Positions 1-11,811 of a stretch of DNA of 64,000 nucleotides are shown here, in pieces. The translations under genes were made by a program, and so were the position numbers. How positions within the stretch are numbered: position 1 is the first letter of the stretch; every line of letters begins with the position of its first letter. Origin of the DNA: Stereum hirsutum FP-91666 SS1 (Eukaryota > Basidiomycota > Agaricomycetes > Russulales > Stereaceae); assembly GCF_000264905.1 (NCBI RefSeq), contig NW_006763131.1, positions 2,241,939-2,305,938 of the forward strand, written 5' to 3'. Below the pieces are notes generated by a model. It saw nothing but the letters and a program-made list of their open reading frames with translations, was not told the origin of the DNA and made no database searches.

Positions 1-1689
1 GATGGCAGAGTAGGTCTCACCAGGAGGAACCGAGTAACCCTCACTGAAGAGCTGTCATCCGGAACGTATCGGTTAACTTTCATATTCAGATATGATGAAT
101 GAGCTAACCTTGAAGTGATGAATAAGGGACTCCATGCTCTCTTTCATTGAGGCACGCGGTGGTGGTACGAGCTTGTGGTCGTCGACCTTGACGGGCCCGG
201 TGGTGATCTTGTTCAGACACTGCAGACGGAGAATATTGTAAGTTGCCAATCCACTACGAGACTACAGCGTTACTTGCCTGGTCGATGATTCGGAGCGACT
301 CGCGGAACTCCTGGACACGGCACAAATACCGGTCATAACAGTCACCGTTCTTACCGATCGGAACGTCAAACTCAACCTAGGCGCAAACCGGACGTCAGTG
401 ATCTCTTTCTTGCCAATGACCACCCAAAATGCACGCGCACCTCATCATACTTGTCGTAGGGTGCAATCTTCCTCAAGTCCCACTTCACACCACTTCCACG
501 CAACATGACTCCGGAAAAGCTGTAATCCAAAGCCTCCTGAGCGGTGACCGGCCCAATACCGATCGTTCTCTGCTTCCAAATTCTGTTTCCAGTGACGACC
601 TCCTCGATTTCGTCCACACGGGAGCTAAATTGAGTAGCCCACTGGTAAATGTCGTTGAGTAGGCCGTGGGGGAGGTCAAAGGCGACACCACCAGGTCGGA
701 CGTAAGCGGCGTGAAGGCGGGCACCGGAGACGCGCTCGTAGAATTCCATGAGCTTCTCGCGCTCCTCGAAACCCCAGAGGAAAGGTGTGAGTGCTCCCAC
801 ATCCATGGCGTGTGTGAGAACGGCCATCAAGTCTGAATGCCGCACGATGAAGGATGGAAATATGTGAGTTATGGGACAAGGAAAGGGAGCAGGGGTAATG
901 GGCTTACGGTTGAGAATACGAGTAATTTCACCAAAGAGTGTGCGAATCCATTTTGCCCGCTCTGGAACTTCGATATTCAAAAGCTTCTCCACAGCCAGCG
1001 AGTAGCAGAGCTCGTTCGTCACTGTTGAAATTGACGTTCAGAACGAGATTTTCGTGAACAAGCGGAGGAAAACGTACTCATGGAGACGTAGTCCAAACGG
1101 TCAAAGTATGGCAGAGCTTGGGTGTATGTTTTGTACTCAATCAACTTCTCCGTCCCTCTGTGCAAAAGACCGACGTGCTGAACATGACAAAGTAAGCGAA
1201 TGAGCGACAAGAGATATTTGGGTGTGTAACTTACTGGGTCTGCACGAAGGATCTCCTCTCCGTTCAGCTCGAGGATTAGCCGTAGCACACCGTGAGCAGC
1301 GGGATGCTGTGGACTAACAATACTATCAGTATGTAATATGGGATTGCGAGCACGAGCCACACTCACCCAAAGTTGACTGAAGACAAACACGCACTAATTC
1401 AAGCTCAAAACCTACAATATTCAACGCAGGGCGACTAACCTGTAAAGTGTCTCATCGTCGACTCTTTCCGAGCACCAGTCTCCGCCAAAATATCCTGAGC
1501 ACTCCTTCCCTGCAAGTCTTCGACGACATGGGTATCGAGCGCGTGCTTCGTCGCTCTTGTGTATGGGGCAAGATTCGGGTCCTTCACGGTCTCCTGACGC
1601 AACGACGAGGAAGTTGAAAAGCATCGACTAGCGAGCCGAGACGCCGAAGCTGACGCCGCAAGCTGACGTCGAAGGAGGGTGGTGGCCAT
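1..1689 (-). CDS. NDUFS2: NADH:ubiquinone oxidoreductase 49 kDa subunit, mitochondrial (3' end outside window)
   Basis: Core peripheral-arm subunit of respiratory complex I, which with its partners shapes the quinone site in the mitochondrial inner membrane. The start at 1689 opens a Ser/Arg/Ala-rich mitochondrial presequence ([18 protein letters not shown]). Family hallmarks follow: [82 protein letters not shown] and [14 protein letters not shown]. The last exon visible (about 1-48) reads [16 protein letters not shown], so the remaining C-terminus lies off the left edge. One exon is only 10 bases (1367-1376) and supplies most of VNFG; without it the conserved RHFT-VNFG-PQHP block cannot be built. 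The gene is divergent from the MRH receptor gene, 108 bases away. The family assignment is very secure; exact limits of the exons between 50 and 370 are less certain. Confidence 0.95.
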
Positions 1690-1797
1690 CGTTGGCGACG
1701 GCGGCGAGCAGGGAATGAGTGAAGTTGCACAACGCGGGCAGCGTCGACGAATCACATTCGGCCAAATTCGGATATTCACACGGCCGGTCTCTCCTAG
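1690..1797. promoter_or_regulatory. Shared intergenic promoter of two divergent genes
   Basis: Only 108 bases separate the start codons of the complex I subunit and the MRH receptor, so both promoters must lie here or overlap the other gene's 5' end. No clear TATA box is seen. If the receptor starts at the internal Met codon at 1834, the gap is 144 bases. Confidence 0.45.
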
Positions 1798-3222
1798 ATG
1801 GGATCACAGTTGAGAACGCCAGCACCCGTCCCGATGCGTCTCCAACCTCGTCTACCACTTTTTCTGTCTGCTCTCTCCCTTCTTGCCACCGTCGTCGTTG
1901 CTGCCGGTGGTGACAGTCAAAACGCTGAAAGATCGTGCACTGCCCATGACGGTGATACCTTCTACGACCTGAGCCCGCTACAATCAAGGTATACCCCTAT
2001 TCAACCCTACCCTTACCCACACCTCGCTTACGGTTAGCAAGAGTACAGTACGGACTACAGCTTTCAGGATAGCGGGCAGGAATTCTTCATTAATGTCTGC
2101 CAACCCGTCCATCATGACCTCTGGCATGTCGAAGTCGACAGACCTGACAACGTCGGCGCTTTCATACGCAACTTTGCTCGACGTGGGGACACCTCGATAG
2201 GGTGAACATTTGCTGACTTGCTCCACTTTATACCTGCGCTCACCGTTGTGTTGCTCCCATAATCGTTTAGAGAAGTAAACACGACTTTGACCGTAAAGGA
2301 TGGTCATCCTCTTCTTCTCCTAACGGGCGGTTCTCTGTGCCCGAACACCGATGACATGCGCGCCATGACCGCCATCCGTTTCATTTGTGATACCTCTGTG
2401 TTCGGCTCAGGTTTGCACCCCGGGTTCACTGACGAGGAGTGCGAACTAAATCAGAATGGTACTAGGGACTCCTTTCCTGGTAGCCCAACTACCTCCTGAC
2501 GATGAATTGGCCTGCGCCTTCTTCATCGAATGGAGAACACACGTACGCGTCTCCTCGGATTTTGGCTCCACTCGCAAGTAGGTTCTGATGTTCACCGCTT
2601 GCCACCCACAGTATGCATGTCCCGCCGCGGAACGCACAGGATTTTGGGGTGGCCTCATTCTAACTCTCTCCATCCTGTACGCCCATTCGCTCGCATCTCG
2701 TCCTACTCCATAAACTCTGAACTCGCTGGTCGCTCACACCTTGCGAACAGCGCAATCATACTCATGATGCTCTACTTTGTCGGCGGCACAATGTACCGCC
2801 GTTACGTTCTCAACATTCGCGGCTTCGACCAGCTCCCTCGCTTCTCCCTCTTCTCTCTTGGCGATACCATCGAGTTTATTCAAAACGTCTGTGACCGTTT
2901 CATTACCTCCTCGCGTTCGCAGTCTTGGACTACAAACGACTACAATCACCACACGTCTTACCAAAGTGGACGAAGACAGCGAGGGAGCGTCGACAGACTA
3001 CCCACTCTTCCCGAAGAGGAAGAATCTTTGATCGGTGGTGACCACGGAAATGATCCTACCCATACGGAAGGCCATCATGCTCCGCCACCACAGCAGGTAC
3101 AGCCTACTCCTGCCCCTCAAACTCAGGTGCAGCAAGGAACCCCTGATCTTGGCCTCGGTCATGCGAACGATGGAGATGCCCAGCCGCACGCCGTAGACAC
3201 GCAGAACGTGATCCATTCGTAA
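1798..3222 (+). CDS. MRH-domain transmembrane sorting receptor (Mrl1/mannose-6-phosphate receptor-like)
   Basis: Probable Golgi/endosome type I membrane receptor of the Mrl1 family, whose lumenal MRH fold recognises sorting signals on vacuolar enzymes. Exons: 1798-1988, 2061-2201, 2271-2410, 2466-2542, 2612-2676, 2751-3222 (1086 bases, 361 aa). Seen in order: a signal peptide (a second possible start, MRLQPRLPLF, is at 1834), the MRH segment with GQEFFINVCQP, TSIGEVNTTLT and KDGHPLLLLTGGSLC, further Cys pairs, then FWGGLILTLSILAIILMMLY as the membrane segment. It is followed by the basic-aromatic YRRYVLNIRGFDQLPRF cytosolic motif and a His/Gln/Pro-rich tail. Four introns are placed by phase and by conserved text. 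Atg27 is a related alternative, but the YRRYVLN-RGFDQ motif fits the mannose-6-phosphate receptor-like group better. Divergent from the complex I gene. Confidence 0.75.
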
Positions 3223-3977
3223 CATACAAGTAGCAAAGTGGGCGCACAGATGGAGTCGTGTCTGGGAACATTGGAGTATCCCATCTTGTACCATCCGAAT
3301 GTTTGTTTGAACTGTTCTGCCTTGAAACTATATCGTGTAATCTACGTTCACCCAACCTCGCGGTATCGTCTGCCGTCAGGTAGGTTCATGCGAACTTCTG
3401 GACAAGGAACGCAAGCTGGCCATTTTCGAAAGTGTCTCCCCGTCGGCTAACGGTGTTCTCCTGATTATCGGAGCTTTCTGGAATGTAAGACTGGACCTGG
3501 AGAGGTACACTCTGTGGAGACGATCAGGGCGGACTGTCTGTCAAGACAGGACAAGACGCGATGCATGGGGTGACAAGGCGTAAACTGGTGGGATGCAATG
3601 GGATTACCGATGTGTCGTGAGAGGCAGCGACGCTGAGAAGAGAACAGTCATTCTACAAAACGTGCACAACGTGAGAAGGCGACATAAAGAACCTGTAGGA
3701 TACTAATGAGTGTAAGGTCTGACACCATGTACTGGACTATCAATAACAAACAAATATGGTCCAATAATGTATGTGCAGGAAGTCCATGGAGTGGTGAAGG
3801 GAAAAAAGGGGTAAATCCAGAGTCCGAAAACCGACGTTGAGTGGGGGATGAACGTGTCAATCAACTACCCAACTACCAAAGTCCCAAGAAGCCTAAATGT
3901 CCGAGGGAAGAGTCTTTCAACTGGAGCCATGACCAGACTCCGATCCGCATGACAACGCATTGCAGTCGTATGCATGC
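3223..3977. other. Intergenic, convergent 3' ends
   Basis: Lies between the converging 3' ends of the MRH receptor and the Kre9-like gene. No conserved reading frame, RNA gene or repeat was recognised; 3' untranslated regions probably fill part of it. Confidence 0.5.
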
Positions 3978-4830
3978 TCAGATGGCCAAGACGGCAGCAC
4001 CGAGGAAGGCACCAAAGAGCATGGCGCCGACGGAGCCAACGTTGAGCTGGAACTTAGAGGGAGAGGCGGCGTTGAAGCTGCTTGGGGTCGAGCTGGCAGA
4101 CGTCGCGGTGGAGCTGCCTGAAGAGGTGGAGGCTGCAGAAGAGCCACTGATGGTAGACCCGAAGGCGGAACTGCTGGAACTGGCGGCACTCGTCACAGAA
4201 GCAGAACTGCGGAGACGTGAGTGTGGGAGAAGGACAAAAATAGATGGGGAACTCACGATGCACTTCCCGAGGAACTAGCAGAGGCCGACGTGGACGACGC
4301 CGACGTGGAGGTGCTCGTGGCAGAAGCGATCGCGAAGTCACCGGTGGTGCCAAGGACATCGTTGATGTCGCTGACGACAGAGATTCATGTCAGAGCTGAG
4401 TTAAGGTAGGACAGTAGGCAGGTATACACACCTAATGTTGACGGCCTCGAGCTGGTAGCCATCGCTGTAATGAAGGAGATGAAACTATGAGTCGCAGGTA
4501 CGAAGACGTATTGTGTATGGTTCTCTCGACTCACCCAACGGGAACAGCAGGCAACCCTAGGGTGATAGTACCATCAGAAGTCTGGATGTTGTTACCGATG
4601 GCAAATGCGTTGTTGAACTGCTGGTTAACGAGTTCCAACGAAAACACCTGAATATCGAAAATGTAAGATCTCCAGCAAGTCAACAAGTACACTGTTTTGC
4701 ATACGTCGGGGTCCCCACTCTCACTAGTCCACGTTATGGTGGTGGTGCCCCCGGAAGTCAAGTCTGAGGGAACATTGAGAGTAATGGTGGCAGAGGCAAG
4801 GGGGACCAAGACAAGGAGGCTGAAACGCAT
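3978..4830 (-). CDS. GPI-anchored Ser-rich cell-surface protein with Kre9/Knh1-like N-terminal domain
   Basis: Small wall or plasma-membrane protein of the Kre9/Knh1 N-terminal family, common in mushrooms and presumed to act in cell-wall assembly. Exons: 4705-4830, 4535-4647, 4432-4464, 4257-4370, 3978-4206 (615 bases, 204 aa). Seen: signal peptide MRFSLLVLVPLASA, the beta-sandwich text ITWTSESGDPDVFSLELVN, NNAFAIGNNIQTSDGTI, VPVGDGYQLEAVNI and SDINDVLGTTGDFAIAS. A long Ser/Ala/Thr linker follows, then a C-terminal hydrophobic tail (GAMLFGAFLGAAVLAI) fitting GPI attachment. One exon is only 33 bases. The Ser tract is probably O-mannosylated (inference). A TATA-like box lies about 185 bases upstream. 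Confidence 0.85.
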
Positions 4831-5370
4831 AACTGATATTAGTTCTATATTCCAGACAATTCGCGAAGAGATGCCAGAAACCGTACGTGAGTGCGGAAAT
4901 CATGCTGGACTGGTAAGAATGAAGAGCTCGAAGGCTTGTGAGGAAGAAGACTCAGGGTATGGATGAGAACAGGAAGCGAAAGAGCGGCGTAAGCTCAACG
5001 TCGCCCCGCATCTTTATATACCGCTTCCCACGTGACCGTTCGTCCGATCGCAGAAACGTCTTCATCCTTCCGGTCTCCCCTGCCGTACAACGTGCTCACC
5101 GTCGAGAACAGTCCAGAAATACATCACACGTCGACAACTTTACTTTAATTGGGACGATCTTTTCACATGTAATCTAATCAAAAAAGGCGTACTAGTAGAA
5201 TTGATGCACGAAACATGAGAATGAAGTATACACCGGCCATAAGATACTTCTTCCGTCGTCAGCAAAACTGAAGACAGGATTTCTAATACTGACCAGCATG
5301 CTACAAATTGCGTTCCCGTTGCGATCTCGCCGTGAGGATCAAAGGGTCAACAGGGAGCTTTACGTGTACC
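4831..5370. other. Intergenic with the upstream region of the Kre9-like gene
   Basis: Holds the promoter of the Kre9-like gene (TATA at 5013-5020) and the 3' flank of ATP23. No further gene is visible. Confidence 0.5.
5013..5020 (-). promoter_or_regulatory. TATA box candidate for the Kre9-like gene
   Basis: Reads TATATAAA on the minus strand, about 185 bases before the start codon at 4830. Position suits a gene with a moderate 5' untranslated region; assignment is by sequence only. Confidence 0.4.
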
Positions 5371-6326
5371 CTAATAGATCTGCCAATAAATTAGATGCTG
5401 TGTATCTACTTGACAGAATTATGGACATACCTCATTGAACGGCCGTGTATCATTGAAACAGCTCTCCCAAACCTCATTCACAACTCGCTCAGCCGTGGCA
5501 TGGTCTGGACATGCCGGGTTAACGCTGACCGAGAGGATAGCCCGTCGGCGGACGCAAGCCTGAAATGTATCCCGAAGGCGTTATTGCACTATTGCTGAAC
5601 AATCCGCGCAGCACGCACCTGATGCTGGTTTGTGAACGAAAGGAATCCTCGACCGATCTCCCTTCTCCAAGTACAGTCACCACTCAAGCTACCAGCACGA
5701 ATCTACACACAATATGTAGATGTCCTACTATAAGCAAAACATGAACGCATCCGAACTTATGATACGTTATAGAAACTCACCTCGCTGCAGGCGTGATGTC
5801 TGAGGTTGTTCCAGTCGACCTTGAACTTTGCATGATCGTACATATGTACAAGTTCATGCACCATCGTGTGTTCCATGTGTTTTTTGTCCATGTAATTCCC
5901 TTGACAGAGCACAACGGCGCCGATGTCGGATGCGAATCCCCCGGAGCGACTACGATCGCAAGGTGTACATGGTAAGTGCTCCGGTGTCACGTTGCAGCCT
6001 GCAAGCTGCAACTGTTTGACCATGAATACCACTGCTGGACCTATAGGAATAGGAAGACAGAGAAACGACATCATAATCAGTCTCGATAGAGAAGCGGTTG
6101 GGAGATGATATAGACGAGAACAAAGTTGTTGACGCACGAAATACTGACTGTAATTGAGAAGGTCCCTCTTCCAGTTTTCACATTTCCGGCGATCAATGGT
6201 ATTGATACGATCCCCAGACTCTATGCCAAGGCCAGTAAGGAGCGAGAATTCCCTGCGCCATTTCTGGAAGAATTTGTTGGGTGGTGGCGCATCGCCAGCT
6301 GGTGTGGACGAAGGTAAGTCGGACAT
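5371..6326 (-). CDS. ATP23: Mitochondrial inner-membrane protease Atp23
   Basis: Intermembrane-space metalloprotease that matures subunit 6 of the F1F0-ATP synthase and helps assemble the Fo sector. Exons: 6149-6326, 5781-6040, 5619-5702, 5431-5559, 5371-5379 (660 bases, 219 aa). Seen: Cys-rich N-terminal half with [29 protein letters not shown], the zinc motif HELVH inside [38 protein letters not shown] and the C-terminus [12 protein letters not shown]. An in-frame ATG at 6461 would add 45 residues, but MSDLPSSTP at 6326 fits the family, which lacks a cleaved presequence. The final coding exon is just nine bases (Ile-Tyr-stop), supplying the conserved DEIY-like end. Confidence 0.92.
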
Positions 6327-9300
6327 GCCGTCCACGACCGGAAATGGTCTTCGGAAAGGACGATGCAGCCACGTGGCGGCGTTGAGTGGCCAAAAGAGTG
6401 ATGTGGCGCGGCGCTTCTCTCCCTCTGCTACGGTCGTCATCACTTGCGCTCTGAGAGCCACGACCGACTAGACCTTCTCGAAATCGCTCCTATGGCATCT
6501 AGCGGGTCTTCAATGCTAGGAAGCTGCTCAGACCATCCATGGATTGTACACTAACTAGCGCCGTCCACGATTAAGATTATTGCTGGGCTCGTCTTTGTCT
6601 GCAACCGTCTGACCTTCTCACACCTGAACGTCTGAGCGCCGGGTGCGTCTTACAGTGCTTTACGCCCTCACTGGACCGGAAACTGAGTCGCAGATATTTG
6701 TTTGCTCTCTGGTCACTTCTGGGATATGAGAATCGGCAGAGAGTTCGGGTCGGAACCTCCTCGAGACCGAAATACGGAGGGCCAGCGCGTCAATGATATA
6801 GTCCTCGCAGTCCCCTGATCTCCATCCGCACTGGGCAGAGGCACTGTCCAAAGTTATGCGGGAGTACCCTGTCGCTTGGCCGCCGAACCTTGAGGATCAT
6901 CATGCCTTCCAGAATGACTATGGGCCTATTCCTATGACGAATCTTTCCTGTTCACGGACAAGTTGATGTGTGCCTTCAAGAGAGGCTGTGATCAAAAGAT
7001 ATTTTGCGCTTTCCCAAGGAATAATTACTAGTACGCCTCATCTCCTTTTCTTCCACCCTGTTTCAATGTTTTCTTCATTCGTCCAGTCTCCCTCAATTTT
7101 TTCTCATGAGCGTCCCTGTGTTTCTATCATTTACATAAAACCCAAGGTTCCTCGAGCCGTGCAGCAGTAGACGCCTTTCCTTGTCGACTAATGCACGCAC
7201 AACCGCTATACCGGCGGCGACAGTTGAACATCGACCAGTAAAGCCTAAGGCCCATCTAAACAAGAAGCGTTCCATGCGTTCTTGAACCCCCTCTGGTTAG
7301 TCCCATGGAACTCCTTCCGTCAATTGACCATCATCAGGCCCCCCCTCAAAGCCCTTTCGGACCCACCGACCCTTCTTACAGCCGTAGCCTTGGGTTCGGC
7401 CAGTCACTTCTGTCCAGCGCTTGGTAGTCTCTGCGGTACTTAGCGCCTTTGCACAATTACTTACGCAAATACCTCTCGCTAAGGCCTCTGAGACTTCCCT
7501 CGCTCACCGTCATACTATCTGATGCGGGCTTCTTCGGCCACTGATACACATTCTCGGGACAATACCTGCCTATCCTTACCTGGATCAGTCCCTTGTCCCC
7601 TCGATTAGCAGGTACCATTGATAAGTATTCAATCCAAGCCTTCTTCTCGCTTCCGCGACAGCGTTGAACTCGGTCACTGAGCTACAGCTGACCTTCATCG
7701 AGGACTCGTCGAGATTCCGCGACACGACGGACGAGTCTGAACTCCGAGTACACCTCCCGCTTGCTCGGTGGTTTGGTCAGACTAAAATGTTTTGACTATC
7801 CTCCGGACGCCCTTCTACCCGTCTAGGGATATACCTTCCGATCGCGCTTTTCTAGGACGCGTCCCCGTGCTTTCTTATTCCTCGTGTTCCCCAAGTGTTC
7901 TCCCTGACTCGTCTTGCAGAGTCATAGCCTTTTCTAAGCGCACACCCGATTACTAGCGCATTTTTGCTTTGTCTTTAGCCCCGATCTTCCAAGAAGCGGC
8001 CCGATATCTCTATGCTAAAATCGCCCTGTCGATGAACTGCCTCAAGTGAGCCACCTTGAGCCACACCTCACCCGACGCCTCGAGGCCGACCCTGCTAAGC
8101 ACTCATGGCGTACCTGCTGCAGCACAGATTGCCCATCTTGGTCCATGCGCCCTCCGAGACAAGTTATTCTAAAGTGGGTCGTGGAGGGCACGTTTTCCAG
8201 GATAAGTACCGGAGGCAAAGTGTCCGCAAGTCGTATAATCTTGTAATCTCAAGACCGTATCTTTGTGCTCGTGTTTTGCGACCTTCGTGGCCTGGTGATT
8301 AGATCTGATGATCATGCGTGTTGTTGTGATATTGATTACACGCATGCGGATTTGAACAATGATGATGCTGACTGTAAAGCGGTTCGAATGAGTATCTTCA
8401 CCCAACGGAAACGGCCAGACATACCGCAGGATTCGACTCGATGGCTAGTCACATCCGAGCAAATCGGCTGGAATAACAGGTAAGTATGTCTGTCTCTTCA
8501 CATCAACACTATGTTCTAGCAACTTTCATTGACCGAAACCGGGTTTATTGAAGGCCACGAGCCGCGAATAGCGTTTCCAAACAAACACCCACTGGTTCAC
8601 ACAGATTCATACCCTGCATCTCCCAGCGCAATCGTCTCGCACTAGTATATATGCAGAAAACGCACAAAATCTCAGGCCTCTCGTCGCAAGGTTACGCAGC
8701 CCCTTGCAATTGGGCTAGGTCCTATATTTTGTCTGATGCATGCTGTTCGCTTGTACTCGTACGTCCCTGTCCCTGCCATCTTCTTCTGATAGGCAGGCTA
8801 TAGAGAAGAGTACTGACGATGGTGGCGTCTATCCCCGAGTCTAAGGTGCGAATCCGAACGCACCGAGTCTAAGCCTCCAAAAGGTACTGTGACTCTTGTT
8901 GAGGGAAGTTCGTCGCAGTTTATGTCTTCTGACTCCGACCTTGCGCAGATAGATGCGGGCGTCGGACTTGAGATTCGGAGTGTCGCTTAACGATGATGTT
9001 CGGGGTTGCTGACGAGTGGACCAATGACAGCCTCAACCGCGACTGTACTTACAATCACAGGGAGGCCTACCGTCCTGCCGCAGGGATTCGAAGACACAGT
9101 CGAGGATAAGCGGCTGAATAAAGCTGATCATATGTGTTGCTTACCGTACGATACAAGCTTTCAGGGTGTCAAGATAAAGTAACGTGATTTCGAAGCCGAC
9201 GCAGTGCTCAGCTTCTGACTGTGTATCTACCAGCGAACGGGAACGAGATCTGGTTCTCCGAGTCGTGGGTCGGAGTTTATCGCGGCGGCCTATCAGACAG

Positions 9301-9798
9301 CCGTCGAGTTGTTGTAGTGCTGCCGAGTGAACGTGCCGAAGGTTTCTGTGGGTCGTGTTCGACGTCTTCTCGAAGGTACCGAGCGGTGTGTGAGCCACTG
9401 AGCCACTGATGGAACGACCACGCCACTCCCCTTATGGAGGGTCTTCGACTCAATGCGGATGCACGAAATTAAATGTCTGAAGATGACAGGTAATGAACAG
9501 GCTTTCGACCCTGCTTCCATTTAAGATAGTAAGGAAGCATTGATCCCACGGACGAACAGAACAGAAAAATCCAACCGAGGACGGACCATGTCCTGATAAG
9601 TTCAGAAGCGCCTCGGGAGGGCGTCGGATGGCATTTTGACGATAGAACAAACACGTATATAGGAGCAAAGAGATTCCGAATGTGGATGAATAGGGGCCAG
9701 ATGCTAGGATCGAATAGGGGCCAGTCGAGACAGCAACTTTGTAAGTTTGAAGTCACCGTGTCGTAAACAGAAGTGTATGTCGGTCAGCAAGTCTTGGT
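6327..9798. other. Gene-poor 3.4 kb stretch, possibly decayed sequence
   Basis: No gene could be rebuilt on either strand: frames are short, lack consistent splice-linked neighbours and show no family motifs I recognise. A frame at 7629-7795 reads like ordinary coding text (SVTELQLTF, RVHLPLARWFGQ) but is bounded by stops. A 13-base direct repeat (GAATAGGGGCCAG) occurs at 9688 and 9712. The first ~135 bases may be the 5' end of ATP23 if its longer start is used. Best read as remnants of decayed genes or elements, though unrecognised genes or RNAs cannot be excluded. Confidence 0.4.
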
Positions 9799-11811
9799 TC
9801 ATAACTTGGCAGGATTCGTCCAGCAAGGCTTGCGTTTCTGCGCGGAAGAAAGAAGGATTCAATGGGTTGACAGGTACGCGCAGAGGAATCGCTAGTTCAC
9901 TGCAACGGTGTTACTGGAACAGTGCAGGAAAAGTGTACATACCTCCGAGAATGCTCGGAGACCCTCCTACGCGTCGAAATAAATAATAAGTTTACTCGTA
10001 GCCTGTTGCTGACTGCCCTCAGTCAGGGGAACTTACCTGAATATTCTCCCCCTTATACGCCCGTTTACTCTCAACGGTCCTCGCATGAACCTGTGTGGCC
10101 TGTTCGATACTCCCGTGTTGACCTGCTAGGACGAGGGCGCGCTTAGTGCTCTGCACCGCGTCTGGCGAGTTCTGCACAATCTGCTGGGCCCAGTCAAGAG
10201 CAGTCTGAAGGACGTTTTGCTTCGGTACCACAGTGTTCACACTAGTATATTTTGAGTCTGCAGTGTCAGTAGTTTGTATGTTCAGTCGACTCGAACGCAA
10301 CCGAACGTACAAGCCAAAATGCTGAGCGGCCTCTTCAGCACTAACGTTCCGACCGAGCAGAAGCATCTCCGAAGCACGCTTTCGACGCACATAAAGTCCG
10401 ACGAATAGTGAGCGATGACGAGGCGAGGCAGAAGATCTAAAAGCGTCGAACGAATAGAACGTACATACCTGATGTCCGCATGCGTTTCTCAGCCTTGGTA
10501 TACCTACCATATGTTCAGCGTTCCACTCAAGAACATCTGTCTCCGAAGATACACGACTTACCTCCTTGAGCAGCGATCACACCACCTTCAATACAAACGA
10601 CCAACGCGTGAGTGTTATTGGAGAAATATAAAATGCGCGTTGTACTCACGTTTAACTTCAGGGAGTGCAAATACGGCGTCCTGACTGGCGATCACCAGGT
10701 CGCAGTTCAGAAGGATTTCCACACCACCTGTTTGGTACGGTATGATTAGAAACCATTCGGTGTAGAGTCTGGCCGACGAGGTCGACGAAAGAAGAGAAGG
10801 TCATTCAAATGTTATCGATTGGCCACGATTCAAAGGTTCGCAAAGGTTCCCCAGTGGAAATCCGAGAACTTCTCATTCACGAACCACGAAAGCACGACTC
10901 AGAACGTTCTCAAGCAGCAAGTCAGTTGCTAGATTGAAATAAAAGCGGTTTCTCACCTCCATAAGCCCCGCCATTCACGGCGGCTATGATTGGCTTGGAC
11001 GAGACCCGGCGCGAGAGGGACCCGAAACCATGCACCGAGGCGAGGATGGCTTCCTGTTCGTCCTTGCTGCCACTCAGATGATCATTGTTCCACCTGAACG
11101 CGGACGGCGCAAGTCATGGACCATGATCAGTACGTCTGGATGCACAAATATAGATTGAATTCAAACCCGGTGCATGTTGCAAGAAGTTGGAAGTGGAGGA
11201 AGAGCGGGTCTCACGCTTTAAGATCAGCTCCCGCACAGAACGCACGACCTTCTCCAGTGACGACGACAGCCCTGGAAGGCTATCAGCCCCATACGTAGAA
11301 TAGACAAATCCTCGGAGGAGACTTCACCTACCATAGAGAAGGTTCCTCTTCATACCTATAATTAAAATAAACGTCCAAGGTCAGCTAATGTTCTCAGGGC
11401 ACATCACTATCTACCTGTCCTCGAGCATGCATTGTGTATGTCTGGTCGTGCCGATGTAGCTCAAGGTTAGGCGACGTCAAGTCGCGCCGCTAGTGTGCTA
11501 CGAGGCCGTTAGCGCTGCCCAAGCAAGCATAGAAGTCCTTCTCTAAGGACTGAATCAATCACGCGAACGACGGTTTGTCAAGAGCTCGGAGGAATAGCCG
11601 AGGTGTGTGCTATATTCGTGACGTGCATAATGACGACAACGACTGACCAGTTGAGCAACTTTCTCAGGTCGTCCTCCATCTGTGGGGTCATGGCATTTAA
11701 GCTCCTCGGTCGATTGAGGGTGATGAGGAGGACATGGTCGCACGGGATGGATGCGTTGACCTGTTCGGAAAGAGTGGGAAGGATGGCTGAGTCGGGGGAG
11801 GTTGAAGTCAT
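9799..11811 (-). CDS. Enoyl-CoA hydratase/isomerase family protein with peroxisomal targeting signal
   Basis: Crotonase-fold enzyme acting on acyl-CoA thioesters, probably in peroxisomal fatty- or branched-acid oxidation. Eleven exons: 11648-11811, 11332-11355, 11215-11271, 10957-11093, 10650-10727, 10562-10585, 10469-10503, 10311-10378, 10037-10241, 9943-9966, 9799-9837 (855 bases, 284 aa). Seen: LLITLNRPRSLNAMT, the first oxyanion-hole segment TGEGRAFCAGADLKAW, IAAVNGGAYGGGVEILLNCD with the second oxyanion-hole glycines, GRNVSAEEAAQHFGFVNTVV, and the C-terminus NPAKL. The last three residues AKL are a type 1 peroxisome signal. Three exons are exactly 24 bases. Precise substrate cannot be told from the sequence; a hydratase or a Delta-isomerase both remain possible. 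It stands alone between gene-poor stretches. Confidence 0.88.
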
